Shown here: positions 1 to 7,479 of the stretch, piece after piece | Position numbering within the stretch: the stretch's first letter is position 1 | How the letters are laid out: the number at the start of each line of letters is the position of its first letter | NCBI GenBank assembly: GCA_007132185.1 | Contig: SLPC01000122.1 | Span: 1-33,045, forward strand | DNA: 33,045 nucleotides | Reading direction: 5' to 3' | Origin: Anaerolineae bacterium | GTDB taxonomy: Bacteria; Chloroflexota; Anaerolineae; UBA1429 | The notes under the pieces: generated by a model | Told to the model about the DNA's origin: nothing | Databases searched by the model: none | Seen by the model: the letters and a program-made list of their open reading frames with translations, nothing else | Translations under genes and position numbers: made by a program

Positions 1-50
1 GCGCCAGCCCCCTCTCCCGAGGCGGCTTCGCTTCCCGGAGCGCATTGAGT

Positions 51-79
51 ATTCTAGCATCCTTTGCCAGCCTTGTCAA
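51..79 (-). promoter_or_regulatory. Tandem promoter P4 (TTGACA-17-TAGAAT, extended -10)
   Basis: Minus-strand -35 TTGACA at 74-79, a 17-base spacer ending in TGC and -10 TAGAAT at 51-56, so an extended -10 is present. Transcription would start near base 44 and leave the window. It is the last promoter of the array. Confidence 0.7.
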
Positions 80-132
80 ATCGGCCCGCAAGCTCTGCTA
101 ACGTTTCCTCTGCCCTCCATCTGAGGAGCTAT

Positions 133-161
133 AGTATGCCACAGCCGAACACGCCTGTCAA
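133..161 (-). promoter_or_regulatory. Tandem promoter P3 (TTGACA-17-CATACT)
   Basis: Minus-strand -35 TTGACA at 156-161, a 17-base spacer and -10 CATACT at 133-138. An alternative -10, TACTAT at 131-136, would need a 19-base spacer. It lies 70 bases downstream of P2. Confidence 0.6.
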
Positions 162-202
162 GTTCACCCCAAAGATGAACCTGAGGCGTCTCCCGTAAGC
201 AT

Positions 203-231
203 ATTATGTCATGTATTCCCCTGGTTGTCAA
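203..231 (-). promoter_or_regulatory. Tandem promoter P2 (TTGACA-17-CATAAT)
   Basis: Minus-strand -35 TTGACA at 226-231, a 17-base spacer and -10 CATAAT at 203-208. It lies 101 bases downstream of P1 in the direction of transcription. Confidence 0.7.
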
Positions 232-303
232 CCCATCGCGACGCTTTGTTTAGCATTCCCTCTGTGGGAACTGCGCCGGCGGGTCTCAGGGCAACAGGAA
301 GAA

Positions 304-332
304 ATAATACACCACAGTTCGGCCCCTGTCAA
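304..332 (-). promoter_or_regulatory. Tandem promoter P1 (TTGACA-17-TATTAT)
   Basis: Minus-strand -35 TTGACA at 327-332, a 17-base spacer and -10 TATTAT at 304-309. It is the most upstream of four similar promoters and starts immediately after the recR stop codon. The exact -35 hexamer and ideal spacing make a chance match unlikely, especially as part of the array. Confidence 0.7.
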
Positions 333-336
333 ATGC

Positions 337-936
337 TCAGATTTGCCGTCTACCGGCTATGGCCTCGGCCAACGTCATGCGGTCGGCATACTCCAGATCG
401 CCACCGCGCGGCAGTCCCAGCGCCAGCCGGGTTACCCTGATGCCCAACGGCTGTACGAGGCGCGCCAGGTAGATCGCCGTGGCATCCCCCTCAAGGGTGG
501 GGTTGGTAGCCACGATCACCTCAGTCACCGATCCTCTTTCCAGCCGCTTGACAAGCTGCTGGATCCGTAGCTCGTCGGGGCCGATCCGCTCCATGGGCGA
601 GATGTGCCCATGGAGCACATGGTACACGCCCTTGTAGCTCCCCGTATTCTCGATCGCCACAACGTCCAACGGCTCCTCAACGACGCAGATGGTCTCCTGG
701 CTGCGTTGCTGATCGCCACAGACAGCACAGGGATCAGCCTCGCTGATATTGCAGCAGACCGAGCACAGCACGGTCTCCTGATGAAGCGACAGCATGGCCT
801 CGGCCAGAGCCTCTGCCTCTCCCTGTCCAGCACGCAAGAGGTAATAGGTCAAGCGAGACGCCGTCTTGGGACCGATGCCCGGAAGACGGCTCAGGCCGTC
901 GATCAAACGCCCCACCGCCTTGGGCATCGCTGTCAT
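337..936 (-). CDS. recR: Recombination mediator protein RecR
   Basis: RecR works with RecO (and RecF) to load RecA on gapped DNA during recombinational repair in the cytoplasm. The 199 residues match the usual family length (about 200). Visible in order: a helix-hairpin-helix with LPGIGPKTASRL at 18-29; a four-cysteine zinc finger at C58, C61, C70 and C73; then a Toprim domain from about residue 80 with VVEE, the HGHISPMERIGPD loop and TNPTLEGDATA. The start codon overlaps the ebfC stop by one base (TAATG), so translation is probably coupled. A second Met at residue 4 is an alternative start. The order dnaX-ebfC-recR is a widely conserved bacterial operon, which supports all three calls. Confidence 0.97.
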   Translation of the reverse strand: MTAMPKAVGRLIDGLSRLPGIGPKTASRLTYYLLRAGQGEAEALAEAMLSLHQETVLCSVCCNISEADPCAVCGDQQRSQETICVVEEPLDVVAIENTGSYKGVYHVLHGHISPMERIGPDELRIQQLVKRLERGSVTEVIVATNPTLEGDATAIYLARLVQPLGIRVTRLALGLPRGGDLEYADRMTLAEAIAGRRQI

Positions 937-1289
937 TACATCAACCCCGGAATATCCAGCCCGCCTGCCAGCGGCCGCATGCGGTCTTCGGTCAGCTGCT
1001 GGACCTTTTGTTGAGCCTCGGCAAAGGCCGCCACAATCAGGTCCTGCAACATCTCGACGTCGTCCGGATCGACAACATCGGGGCTGATGATGATCGATCG
1101 CACCTCATGCCCACCGGTCATCTCGATAGAGACCGCGCCCCCGCCCACCGTGGCGGTGACCGTCTCCTCTTCCAGGCTGGCCTGTGCCTCTTCCATCTGC
1201 TTCTGCAGCTCTTCCAGCCGCTTCATCATGTCTCCCCCGCCCGCAGGGCCCCGGGAGCCTCCAAACCGTCGCTTTCCCTTGCTTGCCAT
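936..1289 (-). CDS. ebfC: Nucleoid-associated protein, YbaB/EbfC family
   Basis: This is a 117-residue YbaB/EbfC family protein; members form dimers that bind DNA as small nucleoid-associated proteins. The family pattern is clear: a Gly/Lys/Arg-rich N-terminus, an amphipathic helix with MKRLEELQKQMEEAQ, a beta-strand segment (VTATVGGGAVSIEMTG) and the C-terminal helix that ends in a Gly/Pro tail (PLAGGLDIPGLM). The reading frame is open for 15 more codons upstream. I chose the internal ATG at 1287-1289 because a perfect AGGAGG (1297-1302) sits seven bases in front of it and because family members start near this point. It lies 19 bases after dnaX and overlaps the recR start by one base. Confidence 0.93.
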   Translation of the reverse strand: MASKGKRRFGGSRGPAGGGDMMKRLEELQKQMEEAQASLEEETVTATVGGGAVSIEMTGGHEVRSIIISPDVVDPDDVEMLQDLIVAAFAEAQQKVQQLTEDRMRPLAGGLDIPGLM

Positions 1290-1308
1290 CTCGATACCTC
1301 CTATCGAA

Positions 1309-3111
1309 TCACTCGTCTGAATCGTCCAGTTCAACCCGTGTCACTTTTGCACCGCGCTGCTCGAGCGCCCTGACCGCCGGATGGTTGCGCAGCGCCTGCT
1401 CGCGCCCTTCCTGCCGCTCGGCACGCGAAAAAAGATGCTCATCGCGTGGGTCCGCGTCAGTCGTCGCTGACTGTCTCTCTTCGGGAGAACCCACCACACA
1501 CTCGATGCGGCATGGCGCCCCCAGAACTTGCTGCATTATCCCTTCAACCTGGGCGCTCCGCTTGGCATCGGCCAGCGTGTCACATTTGAATGATGTGGCA
1601 CAGGCGACCCGGATCACGTCATCTCGCACTCGAACGGGATAAGCATCCGTGAGAAGCCCCTGCAAGGAAGGGTGATGTGCAGCCGTTCTATTCACAACCT
1701 GCCCCCACTTGGCGCGCACCCACTCCAGCGTCATGGGCGGGCTCGCTGAGGTCTCTGTTTCGTCAGCGGTCTCCTCACCTGGCTCACTTTCAACTGGCGC
1801 CGGCACTCGGTTGGGTTGCTCTAACGCTGCCTCGGGCGATGGCTTTGCCGTCGGCGCATCAGCCCTATCGGCGCCAGGCGACGCCTGCCGGCCCTTTGGG
1901 GCCGTGGACTTGGCCAAAGGCGCAGGCTGTCCCGCGGTCGGCGCCGCGCTCTCGCCCGGCGTCGTCCTTCTCTGGCCGCTATCCAGCGACGCAGGCTGCA
2001 TTGGCATAGGATCGCTCTTTGACTGCGCCAGCACCGTCTCGACCAGGGCCAGTTCCAGAGGCAGTTGCGGGTGGACGGCGTTGCGCAACTCTTGACCAGC
2101 GGTCTGAAAGGTGCGGATCGCCTTGAGCAGCAGCGGGCCGGAAAAGCCCTCTTCCCGCAGCAGCGAGCGAAGCGAGACAATCGTTTCGGGTCCCAAGGCA
2201 ACAAGCTGTTCTTGACTGCCTACCCCGAGGAGTAATATCGCTCTCAGTTGCTCCAGAATCTCGCTCAGGAACTGGCGCGGATCAGCCCCTTGATCCATGG
2301 CGCTGTTGATAATCGTCAGCCCCTCGGCTGCATCGCCATGCAACATGGTACTGATCAGCCGGGTGATCGCTTCAGCAGGCACCACTCCCAGGGCCCTTTG
2401 CACAAACTCCAGGTCTATCACACTGTCTGCATAAGCCGCCACCTGGTCCAACAGGCTCTCGGCATCGCGAAAGCTGCCGGCGCCCCGCCGCGCGACATAG
2501 TCCAGCGCCTCGGGCGTGATCTCGATTCCCTCGGCAGCACAGATGCGCTGCAGCTTTACGGCGACTGTCTGCACTGTTGCCCGGCGGAAATCGTACCGCT
2601 GGCAGCGCGACAGGATCGTGTCCGGCAATCGGTAGGCCTCGGTGGTGCATAGCACAAAGATCACATGCTCCGGCGGCTCCTCCAGCGTCTTGAGGAGCGC
2701 GTTAAAGGCCTCCTTGGTCAGCATGTGCACTTCGTCAATGACATACACCTTGTAGCGTGTTTCCTGGGGCACAAAGCTGACCCGCTCGCGCAGCTCGCGA
2801 ATCTCGTCAATGCCACGGTTCGACGCCGCATCGATCTCGATCAGATCCAGCGAGCGGCCAGTCGTGATCGTACGACAGATGTGGCATTCGTTACAGGGCG
2901 GGGCGTCGGTATCGCCCACGCAGTTGACCGCCTTGGCCAGAATGCGCGCCGTCGACGTCTTGCCCGTGCCACGCACGCCCGTGAAAAGATAGGCATGGCC
3001 AATCCGCCCCACGCGAATCTGATTGCGCAGCGTGGCGGTGATATGCTCCTGTCCCAGGATGTCATCGAATGTCTGCCCGCGCCAGCGGTTGTACAACGCC
3101 TGCGAAGTCAT
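1309..3111 (-). CDS. dnaX: DNA polymerase III subunit gamma/tau (clamp loader)
   Basis: DnaX is the AAA+ ATPase of the clamp loader that opens and loads the DNA polymerase III sliding clamp. In the 600 residues one sees Walker A GVRGTGKT at 45-52, the zinc-binding cysteines C64, C73, C76 and C79, Walker B-type VIDEVH at 124-129 and the SRC motif at 168-170. These are followed by the clamp-loader lid/collar region to about 370. A Pro/Ala/Glu-rich linker (about 370-455) joins a C-terminal domain of about 120 residues. I see no A-run slippery site that would make a truncated gamma form. A weak AAGGAC lies upstream of the ATG. It heads the dnaX-ebfC-recR operon and has its own probable promoter at 3161-3189. 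Confidence 0.96.
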   Translation of the reverse strand: MTSQALYNRWRGQTFDDILGQEHITATLRNQIRVGRIGHAYLFTGVRGTGKTSTARILAKAVNCVGDTDAPPCNECHICRTITTGRSLDLIEIDAASNRGIDEIRELRERVSFVPQETRYKVYVIDEVHMLTKEAFNALLKTLEEPPEHVIFVLCTTEAYRLPDTILSRCQRYDFRRATVQTVAVKLQRICAAEGIEITPEALDYVARRGAGSFRDAESLLDQVAAYADSVIDLEFVQRALGVVPAEAITRLISTMLHGDAAEGLTIINSAMDQGADPRQFLSEILEQLRAILLLGVGSQEQLVALGPETIVSLRSLLREEGFSGPLLLKAIRTFQTAGQELRNAVHPQLPLELALVETVLAQSKSDPMPMQPASLDSGQRRTTPGESAAPTAGQPAPLAKSTAPKGRQASPGADRADAPTAKPSPEAALEQPNRVPAPVESEPGEETADETETSASPPMTLEWVRAKWGQVVNRTAAHHPSLQGLLTDAYPVRVRDDVIRVACATSFKCDTLADAKRSAQVEGIMQQVLGAPCRIECVVGSPEERQSATTDADPRDEHLFSRAERQEGREQALRNHPAVRALEQRGAKVTRVELDDSDE

Positions 3112-3419
3112 GGGCGAACTCGTCCTTTATCGTCACATAGACTTGAACAACATTATGGATAGTGTAACACCGGGGGCAGCGGATGACAAAGCGCCGCCTG
3201 CGGACGTGACGAGTATGCGGCGCATCTCGCCGTCTGGCCACTCGGCAGGAGACGGCCCGCAGCCCTTCAGCCCTGCCGCCGATGTGGGCAGGCGCCATCG
3301 CCAGACAATGCGAGCACGAACCGAACCATCTCTTGCAGCGTCAGTTTGCCTCGGTCGCCCGGCCACGAAAGGTTACTGCCGCCATGTCGACCTGGCTACG
3401 GGGCCGTCAAACGATGCGG
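3112..3419. other. Spacer between transketolase and dnaX
   Basis: This 308-base spacer contains the probable dnaX promoter (3161-3189). It also has a 7-base inverted repeat (3229-3235 with 3250-3256, 14-base loop) without a T-run, which makes a poor terminator. On the minus strand roughly 3285-3385 is an open stretch of about 40 codons that reads like protein (with KLTLQEMVRFVLAL). It lacks a start codon with a ribosome binding site near its beginning, so I did not call it a gene. In some bacteria the SRP RNA lies upstream of dnaX; its conserved GGAAGGAAGCAG-type core was looked for and not found. Confidence 0.5.
3161..3189 (-). promoter_or_regulatory. Probable promoter of the dnaX operon
   Basis: Minus-strand -35 TTGTCA at 3184-3189, a 17-base spacer and -10 TACACT at 3161-3166, about 50 bases ahead of the dnaX ATG. 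The match to consensus is good but not perfect. Confidence 0.5.
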
Positions 3420-4361
3420 CTAACGACCCAGCGCTTGCACAACCGAGTCAGTGATGCCTCTTGGCGTGAGCCCATGCTTTTCCAGCAGCTCGTCTGCCGT
3501 GGCCGATTCGCCAAAGCGATCCCGCGTGCCAAGGCGCAGCAGTCTCGCGTTGCCGCCGGTCTCGGCCATCACCTCGGCCACGGCGCCCCCCAGGCCGCCC
3601 AGGATCGAGTGCTCCTCGACTGTCACGATCAACGGCGTTGCCTGCATGGCCGCGCGCACGGCATCCTCATCCAGCGGCTTGATGGAAGACATGTTGACGA
3701 CGCCTGCCGAGATATCCCGGTTCGCCAACAGCTCGGCAGCATCTCGAGCGGCGCTTACCGTGTGGCCGCAAGCGATCAGCGTCACGTCGCTGCCCTGTCC
3801 CAGCCAACTGGCGCGCCCCAGCGCAAAGCGATACGAACTGTCGAACAGATCGGGCACCGGATAGCGCCCCAGTCGAAGATAGACGGGGCCGTCTATCTCC
3901 TGAGCCGCCGCAAGAGTCATGGCCTCGGTCTCGACGCCGTCCGCCGGCACGAGCACCCGCATATTGGGCAACGCCCTCATCAAGGCAATGTCCTCCAGAG
4001 CCTGATGGCTAGCGCCGTCAGGGCCCTGGGTGAGCCCAGCACTCGACCCCGCCAGGATGACATGCAGATTCGGGTAGCAGATCTGGATGCGGATCTGGTC
4101 ATAGCAGTGCGCGGTGATGAACATCGCAAACGAATTCGCATAGGGAATCATGCCGGAGGCGGCCAAGCCCGCCGCCGTGCTGACCATGTCCATCTCGGAG
4201 ATGCCCATATCGATGAAACGCTCGCCGAAACGCTCGCGAAAGAGGTCGCTACGGGTGGACTTGTACAGATCGGCATCCAGCACCGCGATCTGTGGATTGC
4301 TCTCGCCTGCGCGCAAGAGCGCCTCGCCATAGACATGTCGTGTCTCGCGTCTGGTCCTCAC
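3420..4361 (-). CDS. Transketolase, C-terminal subunit
   Basis: This is the pyrimidine-binding and C-terminal half of a split transketolase; with the upstream gene it would form the thiamine-diphosphate enzyme that moves two-carbon units between sugar phosphates. Its 313 residues carry the Pyr-domain signature GISEMDM (E56, the glutamate that activates the cofactor) and the GPDGASHQALEDIALMRALP segment. A C-terminal transketolase domain (about 190-310) follows, with EEHSILGGLGGAVAE. The start is a GTG at 4359-4361, one base after the stop of the N-terminal subunit; its AGGAGG lies within the last codons of that gene. The two are therefore a tightly coupled pair. Whether the substrate is xylulose-5-phosphate or another ketose cannot be read from the sequence. 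Confidence 0.92.
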   Translation of the reverse strand: MRTRRETRHVYGEALLRAGESNPQIAVLDADLYKSTRSDLFRERFGERFIDMGISEMDMVSTAAGLAASGMIPYANSFAMFITAHCYDQIRIQICYPNLHVILAGSSAGLTQGPDGASHQALEDIALMRALPNMRVLVPADGVETEAMTLAAAQEIDGPVYLRLGRYPVPDLFDSSYRFALGRASWLGQGSDVTLIACGHTVSAARDAAELLANRDISAGVVNMSSIKPLDEDAVRAAMQATPLIVTVEEHSILGGLGGAVAEVMAETGGNARLLRLGTRDRFGESATADELLEKHGLTPRGITDSVVQALGR

Positions 4362-4362
4362 C

Positions 4363-5208
4363 CTATGCCTCCTCCATCTCGAATCGCTGCGCCTCTAGCT
4401 CCTCCAGGGCCAGAGCAATCTGCTCGGACGAGAGGGCCGCATTGTGGTACTCGGCCCGATCCTCGATGAACGAGATTCCCTTGCCCTTGATCGTCTCCGC
4501 GATGATCGCCGACGGTGCATCCCTGCTTTCCGTGGCCCAGTCGAGGGCCTCCACGATCGCGCCCATGTCATGACCATCGATCTCGCGCACATGCCAGCCA
4601 AAAGCCTCGAACTTGGGCGCCAGGGCCGCCATCTCTTTGCCGCAGTAGGAGCGGTCCATCGCCTTGAGACCGTTGGCATCCACGATGGCCGTCACCCGAT
4701 CCAGGCACTGGACCGACGATGTACGAACCGCCTCCCAAACCTGTCCCTCCTGGATCTCGCCATCACCCAGAAGGCAGTACACATCAAAATCCAGCCCCTG
4801 CATGCGACCAGCCAGCGCCATGCCGTTGGCGAAAGAAAGCCCCTGCCCGAGGGAGCCAGTGCAGCCCTCGATGCCCGGCAGCAGATGCGCAGCCGGATGG
4901 CCCTGCAGGCGGGTGCCCATCAACTTGAGAGTGGTGAGCTCTTCTTTGGGGAATACACCCAAAAAAGCCAGGGCCGCATACTGCGCCGGCACACAGTGGC
5001 CCTTGCTCATGATGAAACGATCACGCTCCGGCCAGTCGGGCCGTGCCGGGTCATAGCGCATCTTGCTCATATACAATGCCGTCACAAGATCTGTCGCCGA
5101 AAGCGACCCACCAAAGTGATGGGCCTTGTTGGGCCCCATCATCTTGACGATCTCGATGCGCATATCAAGAGCAAGGCGACGCAGCTCGTCTAGGTCACGG
5201 ACGCTCAT
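4363..5208 (-). CDS. Transketolase, N-terminal (ThDP-binding) subunit
   Basis: This is the diphosphate-binding half of the split transketolase, 281 residues, close to the usual size of archaeal and bacterial half-transketolases. It shows GGSLSATDLVTALY near residue 35, SKGHCVPAQYAAL near 70 and the ThDP motif beginning GDGE at 148-151, continuing to DANGL about 30 residues later. The ATG is preceded by AGGAGG at 5215-5220. The 18 bases around this start are repeated with one change around the start of the downstream subunit gene. The two-subunit form is typical of organisms lacking the single-chain enzyme. A weak promoter (5233-5261) lies just upstream. Confidence 0.93.
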   Translation of the reverse strand: MSVRDLDELRRLALDMRIEIVKMMGPNKAHHFGGSLSATDLVTALYMSKMRYDPARPDWPERDRFIMSKGHCVPAQYAALAFLGVFPKEELTTLKLMGTRLQGHPAAHLLPGIEGCTGSLGQGLSFANGMALAGRMQGLDFDVYCLLGDGEIQEGQVWEAVRTSSVQCLDRVTAIVDANGLKAMDRSYCGKEMAALAPKFEAFGWHVREIDGHDMGAIVEALDWATESRDAPSAIIAETIKGKGISFIEDRAEYHNAALSSEQIALALEELEAQRFEMEEA

Positions 5209-5232
5209 CCTATGCCTCCTCGTCTACAATCA

Positions 5233-5261
5233 GGTATAGCTCGCGGCCACTCTATCGCCAA
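5233..5261 (-). promoter_or_regulatory. Weak candidate promoter of the transketolase pair
   Basis: Minus-strand -35 TTGGCG (5256-5261), a 17-base spacer and -10 TATACC (5233-5238), positioned between the preceding gene's stop and the transketolase start. Both hexamers are imperfect, so this is tentative. Confidence 0.3.
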
Positions 5262-5265
5262 TGGC

Positions 5266-5286
5266 GCCTGCCGTCAAGAGGCAGGC
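5266..5286 (-). terminator. Short hairpin at the end of the amidohydrolase gene
   Basis: A perfect 7-base stem (GCCTGCC with GGCAGGC, 7-base loop) overlaps the stop codon of the amidohydrolase-CYTH gene. There is no T-run after it on the minus strand, so it would be at best a weak intrinsic terminator. Confidence 0.35.
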
Positions 5287-7289
5287 TATTCCTCCTCGGG
5301 CGCCATGAACAGGTCGGCATAGTCGTGGGGCAGTACATCCTCGGGCTGCGCCCCCAGAATGCCCAGCAGATCGCCGATCAGGCGTGCCTTTTGCTCCGCG
5401 TCACGTTGCGACCAGGTGCGACTCTTGATCTCGACGAACGGCCCTGCAGACCTGGGGCTCTGAATCTGATCCAGGTTCACGGCAAAATCGAGCCCCTTGA
5501 AGCGAATATGATAACGTTCCCGGTGCTTGCCGATCTCGACGACCTTTTCGGGACCAAAGTACTCGCGGTAAAAGCGCAGGCTCCTGTCCGCCTCGGCCGT
5601 ATAACGTGAACGGCTGAGTACCACGCTGTGTTCGTACTCGGCCTCCTTGGCGGGCCCCGTCAGCGTGAGGTTATAAATCGGGTGCACCGTGCCATCCAGT
5701 TGGATCACCTGATCCTCGCGGTAACGGAGCCGCTGCGGAGCATTGCGATCAAAGAAAAAGTAGGTGTCGTACTGATCGCGGGAGGTATGGGCAATCTGAT
5801 GCACATCGGGGTGCTCGAGCCCTTTGTAAAACGCGGCCGAGTCTCGCAAAGCTCCCTTGACCTGCACCTCAAAGGTCTCTCGCTGCTCCAGTGGCGCGAT
5901 ATCTACCAGCTTGTCCAGGATGCGGCCCTCGCGCTGCACAAAGAAGCGGGTGATCTGGCGTCCCAGCTCGGACGCCCGTTCCAGGACCTGGGGCACATCG
6001 ATGCGCATCAAGTGGCCGTCGCGCACCAATTGCCTGCCGTTCACCCAGACGTCACGTACATCGCTGGCCTGGGTAGCATACACCAGGTGAGAGTAGATGT
6101 TGGCGTTTGTCGTCTCCAGGAAGGGCGACTGATGCAGGGCATCAAGCCCGACGACGATCAGATCGGCGCGCTTGCCCGGCTCCAGAGAGCCGATCAAGTG
6201 ATCCAAGCCGATGGCCTGCGCCCCATAGATGGTAGCCATGGCCAGGGCCTCTTCTGCGGGCACCGCGACAGGGTTCCTGGTCACCGCCTTGGGTAGCAGG
6301 GCTGCCAGCCGCATCTCCTCCACCATGTCCAGATCGTTGTTGCTCGCGCAGCCGTCCGTCCCGATACCCACCTGGACGCCACGCTGCAGCATTTCCGCCA
6401 AGGGTGCAATGCCGCTGGCCAGCTTGAGATTGCTGGTGGGATTATGGGCCACACCCACGCCATAGCGGGCCATCAGTTGAATCTCTTCGCTGTTCACGTG
6501 CACACAATGGGCAGCGATCAGCGGATGCTCCAGGATGCCGTGCTCCTCGAGCCAACGCACGGGGCGCAGGGCCGATGTCGCCAGCAGCTCTTCCACCTCG
6601 TCCCTCGTCTCGGCCACGTGCATCAGATGAGGCACATTGAATTGGCGGGCCAGGGCCGTCGTCGCTTCAAGGATCTCGGGCGTCGTCATATAGATCGAGT
6701 GCGGGGCCGGCGCCGCCACGATCAGATCATGATCCACCCAGTGTGACATGAACTCTTCACAGTAACGCAGCCCATCCTCATAGCTCTGGGCATTGGGGGT
6801 GGGAAACTTGACCACCGTCTCACCGCAGATGCCGCGCATCCCAGCCTCCACAGCGGCCCAGGCCACCTCCTCCTCGTGGTAGTACATGTCCACAAAGCAG
6901 GTGGTGCCGCCGCGCAGCATCTCGGCGCAGGACAGAGTAGTTCCCAAAAAGGCAAACTCGGGGGTGGCAAACTCGCGCTCGACCGGCAGGATATAGCCAT
7001 GCAGCCAGACATCCAGACGCAGATCGTCGGCCAGACCCCGCAACAGGCTCATCGGCATGTGGGTATGCGCATTGATAAGGCCGGGCAGCACCAGATGGTC
7101 GTCGAAACGGACGGTTTCCTCAGCCTTATAGCGGCTCACGAGGTCTCCCTCGTCGCCCACCGCGACAATGTCTCGCCCGCGTATCGCCACAGCGCCCGGC
7201 TGGTATCTGTGGCGCTCGGCATCCATCGTCAGGACAGTGCCACCTACAAGCAGCGTATCGACCTTTTCGGGATGGCTATTCTCGCTCAC
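5286..7289 (-). CDS. Amidohydrolase (MTA/SAH-deaminase-like) fused to a C-terminal CYTH domain
   Basis: Residues 10-450 form a metal-dependent amidohydrolase of the COG0402 deaminase group. It has HTH at 75-77 after PGLINA, HVAET with H224, AAHCVH with H261, and GTDGCASNNDLDM with D312, which are the expected metal ligands and catalytic residues. Family members deaminate S-adenosylhomocysteine, methylthioadenosine, guanine or related compounds. Residues about 471-648 look like a CYTH (CyaB/thiamine triphosphatase) domain: EVQVKG at 474-479 in place of the usual ExExK, RLRYRED at 520-526, LTLTGP at 541-546, EIGKHRERYHI at 585-595, then AVNLDQIQ and FVEIKSR. The Glu-to-Gln change and the Thr where LTYKGP has Lys suggest altered chemistry or only ligand binding. 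I chose the GTG at 7287-7289 (ACGAGG six bases ahead), because a TATAAT box sits where the longer open frame would begin. Confidence 0.82.
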   Translation of the reverse strand: MSENSHPEKVDTLLVGGTVLTMDAERHRYQPGAVAIRGRDIVAVGDEGDLVSRYKAEETVRFDDHLVLPGLINAHTHMPMSLLRGLADDLRLDVWLHGYILPVEREFATPEFAFLGTTLSCAEMLRGGTTCFVDMYYHEEEVAWAAVEAGMRGICGETVVKFPTPNAQSYEDGLRYCEEFMSHWVDHDLIVAAPAPHSIYMTTPEILEATTALARQFNVPHLMHVAETRDEVEELLATSALRPVRWLEEHGILEHPLIAAHCVHVNSEEIQLMARYGVGVAHNPTSNLKLASGIAPLAEMLQRGVQVGIGTDGCASNNDLDMVEEMRLAALLPKAVTRNPVAVPAEEALAMATIYGAQAIGLDHLIGSLEPGKRADLIVVGLDALHQSPFLETTNANIYSHLVYATQASDVRDVWVNGRQLVRDGHLMRIDVPQVLERASELGRQITRFFVQREGRILDKLVDIAPLEQRETFEVQVKGALRDSAAFYKGLEHPDVHQIAHTSRDQYDTYFFFDRNAPQRLRYREDQVIQLDGTVHPIYNLTLTGPAKEAEYEHSVVLSRSRYTAEADRSLRFYREYFGPEKVVEIGKHRERYHIRFKGLDFAVNLDQIQSPRSAGPFVEIKSRTWSQRDAEQKARLIGDLLGILGAQPEDVLPHDYADLFMAPEEE

Positions 7290-7424
7290 ATGCAACCTCG
7301 TTTCGCTATCGTATGATTGCGGCCCACCCGCCACCCGTAGGAATATTGCCACCTTGCGTGCGCGGAAAAGCTCGACCGTAGAGACGGTGACAACAGGCGG
7401 AGCTTTGCTTTTGTTTTGAGGCAC

Positions 7425-7430
7425 ATTATA
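7425..7430 (-). promoter_or_regulatory. Probable -10 element of the amidohydrolase-CYTH gene
   Basis: A perfect TATAAT on the minus strand, with only a poor -35 (TGGCGA) 17 bases upstream. It implies a transcript with a leader of about 130 bases before the GTG start, in which I recognise no riboswitch. Confidence 0.5.
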
Positions 7431-7479
7431 GCGCCTCGCTCATGATCTCGCCAGATAGACCGTAACCGACGTACGCAGT

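Larger units (their letters stand above)
1..336. other. Gene-free region left of recR with a promoter array
   Basis: No convincing coding sequence was found here on either strand. The stretch lies downstream of the recR stop and contains four evenly built sigma-70-type promoters, all on the minus strand and reading left out of the window. It therefore looks like the promoter/leader region of a strongly expressed transcript that begins just beyond base 1. No tRNA or rRNA sequence is recognisable inside the window. Confidence 0.7.

Noticed and set aside
1427-1440. A run of six T on the dnaX coding strand as a possible slippage site for a gamma form
   Set aside because: It lies close to the end of the gene, is not the A-rich slippery sequence known from dnaX genes, and a shift there would remove only a few residues.
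3112-3419. A signal recognition particle RNA upstream of dnaX
   Set aside because: The conserved core around GGAAGGAAGCAG is absent on the minus strand and no long self-complementary rod is seen.
3282-4469. A 395-codon plus-strand frame opposite the transketolase C subunit
   Set aside because: It is low in hydrophobic order, has no ribosome binding site and is antisense to a clear enzyme gene.
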